Positions 9,214 through 16,553 of a stretch of 57,319 nt of DNA are shown one piece after another. Source of the DNA: Nonomuraea terrae (GTDB lineage: Bacteria > Actinomycetota > Actinomycetes > Streptosporangiales > Streptosporangiaceae); contig NZ_SMKQ01000031.1 in assembly GCF_004348995.1 (NCBI RefSeq), forward strand, positions 1-57,319. The letters are read 5' to 3'. Position 1 is the first letter of the stretch. The number at the start of each line of letters is the position of its first letter. The notes below the pieces were generated by a model. The model saw nothing but the letters and a program-made list of their open reading frames with translations, had not been told where the DNA came from and made no database searches. A program made the translations under genes and the position numbers.

Positions 9214-9759
9214 ATGACAACGAACATCGGTACGCAGCAGGAATACCCGAAGGCCCCATGGTGGGCTGCGATATGGGCCGCGTTCATGAGTTCGTTCAAG
9301 AGGCCGCGGAGGGAGGGTGGGGGCACGCCCGACCCGCTGCCCCAGGCGAGCGAGGTCGAAAGCATGCCAGATGCCGCGCCACAGGCGATCGAGAAGAACG
9401 CGGCCGAAGAATCCATGGCGGAGATCAAAGCGGCCTTGCAAAGAATCGAGGACGCCCTCCTGCGCCTTCCCGCGCCCGCCCCCACCACGAGCGCCCAACA
9501 CCACGTCGGCGAGATCCTGCTGACCTTCGTGGAGGCGGGGCGCTGGAACCAGCTCTGGGCCCATCAACTGCTGGAGGATCCGAAGGGCAACGCCGAAGAA
9601 CACGTCCCTGGAGCGATCTTGCTCGCCCGGACGGTCCTGAAGCATCACGACGTCCCCCGGAAAGGACCTGCTGAGGCCCTCAAAAAATGGGCGGGACGCG
9701 GCGAAGCCGACCCTGCGGTTCAGGACCCGGGACAACCTCCGTCACCGTCGCCGGCGTGA
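9214..9759 (+). CDS. Hypothetical protein
   Basis: 181 residues starting MTTNIGTQQEYPK, with AGGCGAGGGG upstream of the ATG. I do not recognise the family. Residues 15-27 (PWWAAIWAAFMSS) are Trp-rich and hydrophobic and may be a membrane-association helix. A charged, Pro-rich stretch and an amphipathic helix (EIKAALQRIEDALLRL) follow, and the tail is Pro/Ser-rich. Codon use is less GC-skewed than its neighbours. No operon partner. Confidence 0.5.
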   Translation: MTTNIGTQQEYPKAPWWAAIWAAFMSSFKRPRREGGGTPDPLPQASEVESMPDAAPQAIEKNAAEESMAEIKAALQRIEDALLRLPAPAPTTSAQHHVGEILLTFVEAGRWNQLWAHQLLEDPKGNAEEHVPGAILLARTVLKHHDVPRKGPAEALKKWAGRGEADPAVQDPGQPPSPSPA

Positions 9760-9781
9760 CCCCTGCCGTACTACCGCACCG

Positions 9782-9820
9782 TGAGCCCGGCCGGCCGGCG
9801 TGTGACCGGCCGGCGAGACC
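9782..9820. terminator. GC-rich hairpin between convergent genes
   Basis: CCGGCCGG occurs twice (9791-9798 and 9806-9813) across a 7-bp loop, forming a strong stem between the hypothetical gene on + and the DUF427 gene on -. There is no U-tract, as is common in actinomycetes. Probably a bidirectional terminator. Confidence 0.45.
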
Positions 9821-9832
9821 TGGGCGGGCGGG

Positions 9833-10576
9833 TCAGGAGAACTTGGTCTTGGGGCGGGGCTGGAGGACGTCGTCCACGTAGACGTCCAGCTTCTCGTCGT
9901 AGAAGGCGATCAGCCCGGCGACCTTCTGGCTCTCCGGCAGTGGCGTCCGGTACGACCAGGCGAGGTCCTTCTCGCCGTTGACCTTCCAGTATTCGGCGCT
10001 GCCCTTGTACGGGCAGTGCGTGACGGTGTCGGAGGGCTCCAGCAGGTCGAGCCGTACGTCGGTCTTCGGCAGGTAGTAGCGCGGCGGCAGCCCCGTCTCG
10101 AAGAGGATGCGCGGGCTGCGCGAGTCGGCCACGGTGACGCCGCCCACCTCGACGCGCACGTGCCGCTGGCTGGGCAGGATGTCCACCCTGGTGTACGGGT
10201 CGCGCGGGTGGGTGAAGACCTCCTCGTCCTCCTCGAACCAGGCGTCCATGGCGTCCCACTCGAACCGGACATGGCCGCGGATCTCCTCCAGCGGCGACTC
10301 AGGGTAGGACAGCGCCGCGTCCTTCGCCTCGGCGGTGCCGGAGGTGACCGTGTAGACCACGGCGTCGCCCCTGCTCGGGGAGTGCTTGGTCGCGCCGGTC
10401 GGCTTGAGCGCGGAGGCGTCCACGTCGTCCGCCGGGAAGTAGTAGGCGGGATAGTAGGGCACCTCCCACACCAGGAGGGCGGAGGTGGTGTCGGCCACCA
10501 CCCGGCCGCCGAGATAGGTCCTCACACGCTTGGCCGTACGCTCGACGCGCACCCGGCCACGATTCGTGACGTCCAT
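9833..10576 (-). CDS. DUF427 domain-containing protein (two copies)
   Basis: Two DUF427 units in tandem: residues ~5-95 (RVRTYLGGRVVADT...YYPAYYFPADDV) and ~125-240 (HVRVEVGGVTVADS...GLPPRYYLPKTDV ... CPYKGSAEYW). The family is widespread in actinobacteria and proteobacteria with no firmly established reaction. 247 residues, ATG start. Cytoplasmic, no signal peptide. Follows the PAP2-like gene on the same strand after about 39 bp. Confidence 0.85.
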   Translation of the reverse strand: MDVTNRGRVRVERTAKRVRTYLGGRVVADTTSALLVWEVPYYPAYYFPADDVDASALKPTGATKHSPSRGDAVVYTVTSGTAEAKDAALSYPESPLEEIRGHVRFEWDAMDAWFEEDEEVFTHPRDPYTRVDILPSQRHVRVEVGGVTVADSRSPRILFETGLPPRYYLPKTDVRLDLLEPSDTVTHCPYKGSAEYWKVNGEKDLAWSYRTPLPESQKVAGLIAFYDEKLDVYVDDVLQPRPKTKFS

Positions 10577-10615
10577 GTTCGCGGCAACCCCGCCGGCGAG
10601 CCCGCTATTCCGCGC

Positions 10616-11203
10616 TCACCACTGCCCGAAGGCGGCCAGCGTCGCCCACGTCGTCAGCGTGCCGACCGCCGCGCCCGCCACCACCTGGGCCGCGGTGTGG
10701 TGCGTGAGGCGGACGCGGGCCCAGCACACCAGCGCCACGACGGCTCCTCCGATGAGCGCGGCCGGCCACGGGGGCAGCACATCCGTGAGCACGACGACCG
10801 TGCCGGCGGACACGGCGGCGTGAAAAGAGATCTTCCAGCGCAGGGTGATCGGCACGGTGACGCCCAGCGCGATGAGCATGGCGGTCACCGTCGCGACGAG
10901 CAGCGTCGGAGCGCCCAGCAGGATCAGCAGCGCCAGCGCCACGAGCACGGCCGCCGCCGCCGCGAGCAGCGGCCCCGTACGGCGGGCGCGGTCCACGATG
11001 TGGTGCGAGTCGAGGCGCCCGGAACGCACACCCAGCGCGATCACCGCCGCCGGTATGCCGCCGCACAACGCCGAGGCCACCAGCCCCCAGGCCGCGCCCG
11101 TCCACCCCTGGGCGAGCAGGCCCACGACGGGCGGCATGACGATCACCAGCACCTGCGGCGCCAGCAGGTCCGTCACCCGCCTCGCCACCCTGTCGGCCGT
11201 CAT
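10616..11203 (-). CDS. PAP2-like membrane phosphatase family protein
   Basis: 195 residues, strongly hydrophobic with about six membrane spans. Weak PAP2-type motifs: RWKISFHAAVSAG stands where PSGH-type motif 2 is expected, and RVRLTHHTAAQVVAGAAVG matches the SR...H...D motif region. The canonical Asp is replaced by Gln-Val, so activity is uncertain. The family dephosphorylates lipid phosphates. The ATG at 11203 is preferred because upstream in-frame sequence overlaps the XRE gene. Confidence 0.65.
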   Translation of the reverse strand: MTADRVARRVTDLLAPQVLVIVMPPVVGLLAQGWTGAAWGLVASALCGGIPAAVIALGVRSGRLDSHHIVDRARRTGPLLAAAAAVLVALALLILLGAPTLLVATVTAMLIALGVTVPITLRWKISFHAAVSAGTVVVLTDVLPPWPAALIGGAVVALVCWARVRLTHHTAAQVVAGAAVGTLTTWATLAAFGQW

Positions 11204-11298
11204 GCCAGGAAAGACTACGCGATCATGCTCGGCCCCCACCCGGCGGCGTACGCACGCGGCTGCGCCTCCGTGACCCCCGGATCGGCGACGTACAAGGG

Positions 11299-11520
11299 TC
11301 ACCGCTCCGCGGCGGCTTCTGGCTCCCAGCGCAGCAGATCTCCCGGCTGGCATTCGAGCACCTCGCAGAGCGCGGCCAGCGTCGTGAAGCGCACCGCCTT
11401 GGCGCGGCCGTTCTTGAGCACCGCCAGGTTGGCGGGCGTGATCCCGACCCGGTCGGCGAGCTGCCCCACGGACATCTTCCGCTTGGCCAGCATCACGTCG
11501 ATGTCGACGACGATCGGCAT
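11299..11520 (-). CDS. XRE/Cro family small transcriptional regulator
   Basis: 73 residues, almost entirely one HTH domain (VGQLADRVGITPANLAVLKNGRAKAVRFTTLAALCEVLECQPGDLL), the YozG-like type normally paired with DUF2975 membrane proteins. ATG overlaps the DUF2975 stop (ATGA), so the two are co-translated. A perfect 21-bp palindrome upstream of the pair is a candidate binding site. Confidence 0.9.
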   Translation of the reverse strand: MPIVVDIDVMLAKRKMSVGQLADRVGITPANLAVLKNGRAKAVRFTTLAALCEVLECQPGDLLRWEPEAAAER

Positions 11521-12032
11521 CAGATGACCTCGTCCAGCTCGGCCTCCAGCCGCGCCGCCTCGATGTCCCGCGCGACGGCCTGAGCCAGGAGCATCCGCAG
11601 TACGAGCACGACGAGCGCGACCCCCAGGATCGCCACGACGACCCCGCAGACGAGCAGGACCACACCGGGGGCGACGGCCTCACCAGGCGCCAGCAGGACC
11701 GCGAGCACGAACGTCAGGACGGCGGCCGCCACGAACGCCCCGATCACGACGTGCACGTGCCGGAAGGCGGCGTGCGAGAACACCGTGCCGCGCCGCACCA
11801 TGGTGACCAGCCGCCACAGACAGACCAGCACGACCTGCGCCGTCACGACGCCCAGCAGGATCGTCACGAGGTAGGCGGGGATCGGGTACGCGAGCTCCGA
11901 GTCGAGCCCATCGAGGTCCGCGGCCAGCAACGGCACCATGACCGCCTGCACGAACACCGAGCCGGCGAGCAGCACCACGAGCACGGCGCGCAACGCAAGC
12001 ACTGTCAGCTTCCCCATCACCGCTCCATCCAT
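11520..12032 (-). CDS. DUF2975 domain-containing membrane protein
   Basis: 170 residues with four hydrophobic spans (near residues 10-33, 50-75, 93-115 and 120-145 from the first ATG), the standard DUF2975 topology. Function unknown; the conserved pairing with a tiny XRE regulator suggests a membrane sensor or regulator module. The start could be ATG 12032 or ATG 12017 (MGKLTVLAL). Confidence 0.85.
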   Translation of the reverse strand: MDGAVMGKLTVLALRAVLVVLLAGSVFVQAVMVPLLAADLDGLDSELAYPIPAYLVTILLGVVTAQVVLVCLWRLVTMVRRGTVFSHAAFRHVHVVIGAFVAAAVLTFVLAVLLAPGEAVAPGVVLLVCGVVVAILGVALVVLVLRMLLAQAVARDIEAARLEAELDEVI

Positions 12033-12380
12033 CGACCAACGATGGGAATCTATCGAGATTCGATAGATACGGCAAGAGAGTCGGCAGAACGGAACGGGGC
12101 TGTCGGCGGAAGGGCGCCGGTGAAAGCCGTTCGCGGCTCAGCCGCCTCGGCCGCCTACGCCGAGCTCGACCCGCTGGCCCCGCGCGACGGGAAGGTGGCC
12201 TCCGCGCTCCTGGGCTTGTCGAGCGGCGCGCACCGGCATCGAGGCTCTGCCACCTGCCGCATTCGACGGGGCGTACGGCCTCGGAGCGGCGGCGTTCGAC
12301 GCGCAGGCCCGTCGCCCGCAATCTCGAGGCGGCGCCGAGGGCTACGTCGCCCTCTCCGTGCCGGTCGCGTTACGCGGCCG
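12033..12380. other. 348-bp region without an intact gene; possible decayed coding remnant
   Basis: Apart from the palindrome near 12058, the region reads protein-like in two + frames that would need a frameshift near 12220 to join (AAYAELDPLAPRDGKVAS in one frame, GIEALPPAAFDGAYGLGAA in another). No family recognised. It may be a dead gene fragment or a chance feature of high-GC codon periodicity. Confidence 0.3.
12048..12068. promoter_or_regulatory. 21-bp perfect palindrome upstream of DUF2975/XRE operon
   Basis: Arms ATCTATCGA and TCGATAGAT are separated by GAT, starting 16 bp upstream of the DUF2975 ATG. AT-rich in a GC-rich setting, so it may also overlap the promoter. Likely operator of the XRE protein encoded in the operon, by inference. 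Confidence 0.6.
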
Positions 12381-12848
12381 TCAGGGCTTGGTGGCGGCGT
12401 TGACGATGCGGGTCGTGGAACGGCCCGGAATGGCGGCCATCTCCCAGCAGTCGGCCCCCAGGATGGCCGCCGCGGCGGCGCGGGCCCCCGCGTGCGGGTC
12501 GCCCGCCGTGTGGGCCAGCGCGTCCGGCCGCATCGGCGCGAGCAGGTCGATGTAGTCCTCGGGCCCGTGCGCCTCAGGCGGGCCCGTCACGATGAAGACC
12601 CCGGTGACGAAGCGGAGCGCGGCCAGCACCTCGGCGCGCTCCGCCGATGGGTTGAGCGGGCGGCTCGGCCCCTTCCACGCACGCACGCGCGGGTCGTCCT
12701 CGACGCCGACGACCAGGGGCAGCCCGCGCGCCGCCACCGTGCCCAGGTAGCGCACGTGGCCCACGTGCAGAATGTCGAAGACGCCGGTCACGACCACCGC
12801 ACCCGGCCGCTCGTACGGCTGCACCCAGACGGCCTCCAGGCTGCTCAC
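12381..12848 (-). CDS. Cytidylyltransferase-like (nucleotidyltransferase) protein
   Basis: Adenylyl/cytidylyltransferase fold: GVFDILHVGHVRYL carries the HxGH nucleotide-binding motif near residue 25, and GRSTTRIV near the C-terminus resembles the ISSTxIR motif. Family members charge glycerol-phosphate, ethanolamine-phosphate or heptose-phosphate; the substrate here is unknown. 155 residues. The GTG at 12848 is chosen because AGGAGGTC lies at ideal spacing upstream. Confidence 0.85.
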   Translation of the reverse strand: MSSLEAVWVQPYERPGAVVVTGVFDILHVGHVRYLGTVAARGLPLVVGVEDDPRVRAWKGPSRPLNPSAERAEVLAALRFVTGVFIVTGPPEAHGPEDYIDLLAPMRPDALAHTAGDPHAGARAAAAAILGADCWEMAAIPGRSTTRIVNAATKP

Positions 12849-13021
12849 GCGACCTCCTGCCAACCCTTCGGGCCTCGACGACTCGTCGATCGCAGCGTAC
12901 TCGGTCGTCACCAGCACTCGCGCAGCCGACCTTGGGACAGACCATTCCTACCTTTTCGCGATAATCTCCGGGACCCCTGCCGCGCGTCTTATAACGTCAC
13001 CGGATGTTGGGGGAGGTCGCC

Positions 13022-13465
13022 GTGGCACCGCAGGACTCGCAGCTGCGCACCAAGGGGGATGATCGCGATCTTGAGGCCCGGCTGCCGGGGACACCGTCGC
13101 AGGTGTCCAGGGCCAGGGGGCTGGTGACCGACGCGCTCGGCCGCGACCATCCCCTCCACGACGACGTGGTGCTGCTCACCAGCGAGCTGGCCACGAACGC
13201 GATCCTGCACAGCAGGTCCGGTGACGGGGGCTCGTTCACGGTGACCGTGACGAACTCGGAGGCGGCCGTGCGGGTGCTCGTCTCGGACGCGGGTTCGGAC
13301 GGGCCGCCGTGCGTGTGCCGTACGAGCGCGCGGTCCACCAGCGGACGCGGCCTGCCGCTGATCGAGGCCCTCAGCCACCGCTGGGGCTTCACCCGCGAGG
13401 ACGGCTCCACCACGGTCTGGTTCGAGCTGCAGCACACGCGCGTGCCCGCCGCGGTGGCCGTCTAA
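13022..13465 (+). CDS. RsbW-like ATP-binding protein (HATPase_c_2, anti-sigma factor family)
   Basis: GHKL-type ATPase domain: ELATNAILHSRS (N-box), VLVSDAGSDGPP (G1) and STSGRGLPLIEALSHRWGF (G2). 147 residues, the usual size of the many actinobacterial RsbW/SpoIIAB-like stand-alone ATPases thought to act in sigma-factor or signalling networks. The start is GTG 13022 with GGGGGAGG upstream rather than ATG 13004. Its stop overlaps the convergent RTX gene stop by 3 bp. Confidence 0.85.
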   Translation: MAPQDSQLRTKGDDRDLEARLPGTPSQVSRARGLVTDALGRDHPLHDDVVLLTSELATNAILHSRSGDGGSFTVTVTNSEAAVRVLVSDAGSDGPPCVCRTSARSTSGRGLPLIEALSHRWGFTREDGSTTVWFELQHTRVPAAVAV

Positions 13466-13992
13466 GCGCAGCGCTGCGGTCCACCGGCCGGGATCCCGAG
13501 CGGAGAACACGCGACGGCCCCGGCCGACGGGCCGGCCGCGGGCTCCACGGCGGGCGTGTGCTGGGCGCCACGCCGATCCTCCGCCTCCGGCGCGGTCGCG
13601 GAGCCCGTACCGGGGCCGGAGCGCATGGTGTCCCCGCCGGGACCGCCGTCGATCAGGTTGTTGCCCAGCCCGCCGAGCAGGACGTCGTCGCCCTCCAGCC
13701 CGCAGATGCGGTCGTCGCCGTGCCCGCCGTCGATGGTGTCCGGGCCGTCGGTGCCGACGATCACGTCGGGGCCGGCGGTCCCGATCGTGGGCGTGCCGGG
13801 CTGTGCCACGATCGTGGCCTTCTGGCCGAAGCACAGCGCCTGCTGCCCGCCGGGGTCGGCGAGCGCCGGCGACAGGATCGTTCCGGCGGCGATGACGCCG
13901 AGCGGAATGGCCGCCGCGATCAGCGGCCGGGTCCTCGCCCGGGCGGCACGCGTAGCGGCGCCGGACATCTGGCCATGTGCACTCATTTTCAT
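13462..13992 (-). CDS. Secreted RTX-type calcium-binding repeat protein
   Basis: An N-terminal signal peptide (basic stretch, then LIAAAIPLGVIAAGTILSPALA) is followed by about five nonapeptide repeats of the GGxGxDxUx type (VGTDGPDTIDGGHGDDRICGLEGDDVLLGG), which bind calcium in a beta-roll. The C-terminal 60 residues are low-complexity. About 176 residues. The start is one of two close ATGs (13992 or 13986). Probably a small extracellular protein; function unknown. Confidence 0.8.
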   Translation of the reverse strand: MKMSAHGQMSGAATRAARARTRPLIAAAIPLGVIAAGTILSPALADPGGQQALCFGQKATIVAQPGTPTIGTAGPDVIVGTDGPDTIDGGHGDDRICGLEGDDVLLGGLGNNLIDGGPGGDTMRSGPGTGSATAPEAEDRRGAQHTPAVEPAAGPSAGAVACSPLGIPAGGPQRCA

Positions 13993-14087
13993 CACAGTCG
14001 ATAGTCGATCATCACGAATACCGTGTGGCGGACCAACGACTTGCGATTCCGGCATGCCCTATAGCAGCCGATTCATCGGTCTTCAAG

Positions 14088-15059
14088 CTAGGTGTCGAGG
14101 CGGCACAGGCCCTCGGCGAGAGCCTTGGTGGTGAGGCGGGTGCGGCTGTCGCAGCCGAGTTTGGCGAAGATGTGCTCCAGGTGCGTGGTCACCGTGCGGA
14201 CGCTGAGCACCAGCGCGGCGGCGATCTGCGGGTTGGAGTCGCCGGCCGCCACCCGGGTGAGCACGTCGAGCTCGCGGCCGGTGAGGTCGTACGGCAGCGG
14301 GCACGGCCGCTCGGCGGCGACGGCCCCTTGGAGCGTGCCCTGGAAGCCGACGCCCGCCCGCAGCAGCCGCACCTCGTGCCAGCCGCCGTCGCCGCCGAGC
14401 CACAGCCCGTGCCGGCTCAGCTCGCGTGAGTCGATGAACGCGCGCGCGTACGCGGCCATCGCCGGGTCGTCCCACAGCACGACGGAGGTCTCGCGGCCGG
14501 GGACGCGGCGGCGGGTGCCCAGCCGGTCGTAGGCGACCGCGCGGAAGCCTGGCGGCAGCCCCACCGGATCGATCACGCACCTGCTCAGGTCGGTCACGTG
14601 GGCCAGCATGGGGGTGACGGCGGCCAGCAGCGCCGCGGTGAGCCGCGGGAAAGGGTCCTTGGAAGCGAGGTGGAGCAGGCCGGTGTAGCGGCCCTCGCTC
14701 AGGAACAGCGGCGCCGTCAGCCCCGCCCGCCAGCCGTAGGGGGCGAGGTGGCGCCGGAAGTAACGCTCGGTGCCGGGCTCGGGCATGGCGACCGGCGCGC
14801 GGGTGGCCAGGGCCCTGCGGTAGGCGTCGAGCCCGGCGTACTCCTCGGCGGCGTCGCGGTCGATGCGGGGGTGGCCGTCGGAGACGACGCTGTGGTGGCG
14901 GCCGGTGGCCGGGTCGAACGCGACGAACTCGTAGGCGTCGAGCGGCACCACCCGGCGCAGCGCCGCCATCGCGCCGTGCGCGCCGCCGCCGGCCGCGACC
15001 TGGTATCCGACCTCGGCGAACGCCCGGAGCCGACGCACGTCCAGGGTGATCTCGGCCAC
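14088..15059 (-). CDS. LuxR family transcriptional regulator
   Basis: The C-terminal LuxR HTH is clear (LTGRELDVLTRVAAGDSNPQIAAALVLSVRTVTTHLEHIFAKLG, residues ~260-305). The N-terminal ~200 residues look like a GAF/autoinducer-type sensor without a recognisable ligand motif. GTG start. 323 residues. Transcribed divergently from the threonyl-tRNA synthetase leader and upstream of the RTX gene on the same strand. Confidence 0.85.
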   Translation of the reverse strand: MAEITLDVRRLRAFAEVGYQVAAGGGAHGAMAALRRVVPLDAYEFVAFDPATGRHHSVVSDGHPRIDRDAAEEYAGLDAYRRALATRAPVAMPEPGTERYFRRHLAPYGWRAGLTAPLFLSEGRYTGLLHLASKDPFPRLTAALLAAVTPMLAHVTDLSRCVIDPVGLPPGFRAVAYDRLGTRRRVPGRETSVVLWDDPAMAAYARAFIDSRELSRHGLWLGGDGGWHEVRLLRAGVGFQGTLQGAVAAERPCPLPYDLTGRELDVLTRVAAGDSNPQIAAALVLSVRTVTTHLEHIFAKLGCDSRTRLTTKALAEGLCRLDT

Positions 15060-15172
15060 GCAAGGTTTATATCATTTGCCGAATTCCGCGCGACGCTTTA
15101 CCGAACCTCGCATCACCCGGCAGCCGGAAAACGGGGCGGCCGGTCGTGTGTACGGATGTTAGGGTCCTGTCC

Positions 15173-15223
15173 ATGCAGCGCGCCTTCGTCACGACGACGC
15201 CGGACCCCGTCCCGGCGCGCTGA
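15173..15223 (+). CDS. Putative threonine-codon leader peptide of thrS
   Basis: A 16-codon ORF, MQRAFVTTTPDPVPAR, has three consecutive ACG Thr codons. It ends 9 bp before a GC-rich hairpin and 65 bp before the ThrRS start. This is the architecture of ribosome-mediated attenuation: uncharged tRNA-Thr would stall the ribosome on the Thr run and alter downstream folding. An internal stem (CGCCGG at 15199-15204 with CCGGCG at 15212-15217) lies within the leader and could be the alternative structure. AGGG about 9 bases upstream may serve as RBS. Confidence 0.6.
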   Translation: MQRAFVTTTPDPVPAR

Positions 15224-15232
15224 TTCCATGCT

Positions 15233-15252
15233 TCCCGGGCGGACGCCCGGGA
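15233..15252 (+). terminator. Candidate attenuator hairpin before thrS
   Basis: TCCCGGGC and GCCCGGGA form a perfect 8-bp stem around a GGAC loop, followed by a pyrimidine-rich stretch (TTCGCCCTTTCCC) rather than a clean U-run. It lies between the leader ORF and the ThrRS gene, so it probably limits read-through. Confidence 0.6.
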
Positions 15253-15288
15253 GCACGGTCGTTCGCCCTTTCCCGCGAAAGGTTGATC

Positions 15289-16464
15289 ATGAACGACCAC
15301 CGCAGGCTCGGCCGTGAGCTCGGCATCTTCGACACCGACCCGCTGATCGGCTCCGGCCTGCCCTACTGGTTGCCCGCCGGGGCGGCCGTGCGCAAGGCCG
15401 TCGAGGACTACGTGCACGAGCTGGAGCGCCGCGGCGGCTACCTGCACGTCAACTCACCCGTCCTGGGCAAACGCGAGCTGTACGAGCGCTCGGGCCACTG
15501 GGCCCACTACGCCGACGACATGTTCCCGCCGATGCGGGTGGGCGGCGAGGAGTTCGTGCTGCGGCCCAGCCTGTGCCCGCACCACGCGCTCATCTACCGC
15601 TCGCGCGGGCGCGGCCGCCGGGAGCTGCCGCTGCGCATCGCCGAACTGGGCGGAATGTACCGCTCGGAGCTGTCCGGGGTGCTCGGCGGGCTGACCAGGG
15701 TGCGGGCCATCCAGCTGAACGACGGGCACGTGTTCTGTGCGCCCGAGCAGGCCGCGGCCGAGGTGTCGGCGGCGCTCGACCTCATCGAGGCCGCGCACGC
15801 CCAGCTGGGCATCAGCGCCGCCCGTCACCGGCTCTCGCTGCGCGGCGACGGCGCGAAGTTCGTGGACGACCCCGGCATGTGGGAGCGCTCGGAGGCGGTC
15901 CTACGCGCGGTGCTGAAGGAGCGCGGGCGCGACTTCGACGAGGAACGCGGCGAGGGCGCCTTCTACGGGCCGAAGATCGACATCCAGATCGCCGACCCGG
16001 CCGGGCGCGAGGCCACCCTGTCCACCGTCCAGGTCGACTACTTCCAGCCCGAGCGCTTCGACCTGCGCTACGCCGGCGGGGACCGGCCGGTCATGGTGCA
16101 CCGCAGCGTCGTCGGCGGCATCGAGCGCCTGGTCGCCCACCTCGTCGAGGTGCACGGCGGCGCGTTCCCCGCCTGGATGGCGCCCGTGCAGGCGGTGGTG
16201 CTGCCGGTGTCGGACGCCGAGCTGCCCGCCGCCGAGGACGTGCTGCGCCGCTGCCTGGCCGCCGGGCTGCGGGCGGAGCTGGCGCCGGCGGACCGGGGCA
16301 GCCTCGGGGCCCGGATCAGGGCGCACCGGCTGGTGCCGTACCAGCTGGTGGTGGGGCCGCGCGAGGCGGCGGGCAGTGGCGCCTCGGTACGGCTGCGGGA
16401 CGGGCGCCAGGCGGGCGACGTGCCCGTCGAGCGGCTGGCGGCCGAGGCGCGGCCATTGTTCTGA
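15289..16464 (+). CDS. thrS: Threonyl-tRNA synthetase, catalytic-core form lacking TGS and editing domains
   Basis: Class II synthetase core: motif 2 region MYRSELSGVLGGLTRVRAIQ and motif 3 VHRSVVGGIERL. The three zinc ligands of ThrRS are all present (Cys96 in LRPSLCPHH, His147 in NDGHVFC, His271 in VHRS). A C-terminal anticodon-binding domain spans ~295-391. At 391 residues it is far shorter than canonical ThrRS (~640-680) because the N-terminal TGS and proofreading domains are absent. Such forms usually coexist with a full-length enzyme and can serve stress, zinc or antibiotic-resistance roles; which applies here is unknown. ATG 15289 has AAAGG upstream. Confidence 0.88.
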   Translation: MNDHRRLGRELGIFDTDPLIGSGLPYWLPAGAAVRKAVEDYVHELERRGGYLHVNSPVLGKRELYERSGHWAHYADDMFPPMRVGGEEFVLRPSLCPHHALIYRSRGRGRRELPLRIAELGGMYRSELSGVLGGLTRVRAIQLNDGHVFCAPEQAAAEVSAALDLIEAAHAQLGISAARHRLSLRGDGAKFVDDPGMWERSEAVLRAVLKERGRDFDEERGEGAFYGPKIDIQIADPAGREATLSTVQVDYFQPERFDLRYAGGDRPVMVHRSVVGGIERLVAHLVEVHGGAFPAWMAPVQAVVLPVSDAELPAAEDVLRRCLAAGLRAELAPADRGSLGARIRAHRLVPYQLVVGPREAAGSGASVRLRDGRQAGDVPVERLAAEARPLF

Positions 16465-16476
16465 AGCGGGGAAATC

Positions 16477-16509
16477 AAATAGGTAACGGCCTCTTCCCTA
16501 AATAGGTAA
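16477..16509 (+). repeat. Direct repeat AAATAGGTAA x2 in AT-rich leader of TRAP operon
   Basis: AAATAGGTAA occurs at 16477-16486 and 16500-16509, a 23-bp period (about two helical turns), in an unusually AT-rich island between ThrRS and the TRAP permease. May be an activator site or overlapping promoter elements. Confidence 0.5.
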
Positions 16510-16553
16510 AGCGCTCATAAAGTCCCTGCAACGCCGTGTCGGGGAGGAGCGAC

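Noticed and set aside
11751..13127. 458-residue plus-strand frame across the DUF2975 and cytidylyltransferase genes
   Set aside because: His/Arg/Gly-rich translation without family features, antisense to two recognised genes.
15067..15447. Possible minus-strand gene over the thrS leader
   Set aside because: No recognisable domain; the region is better explained by the leader peptide, hairpin and ThrRS N-terminus.
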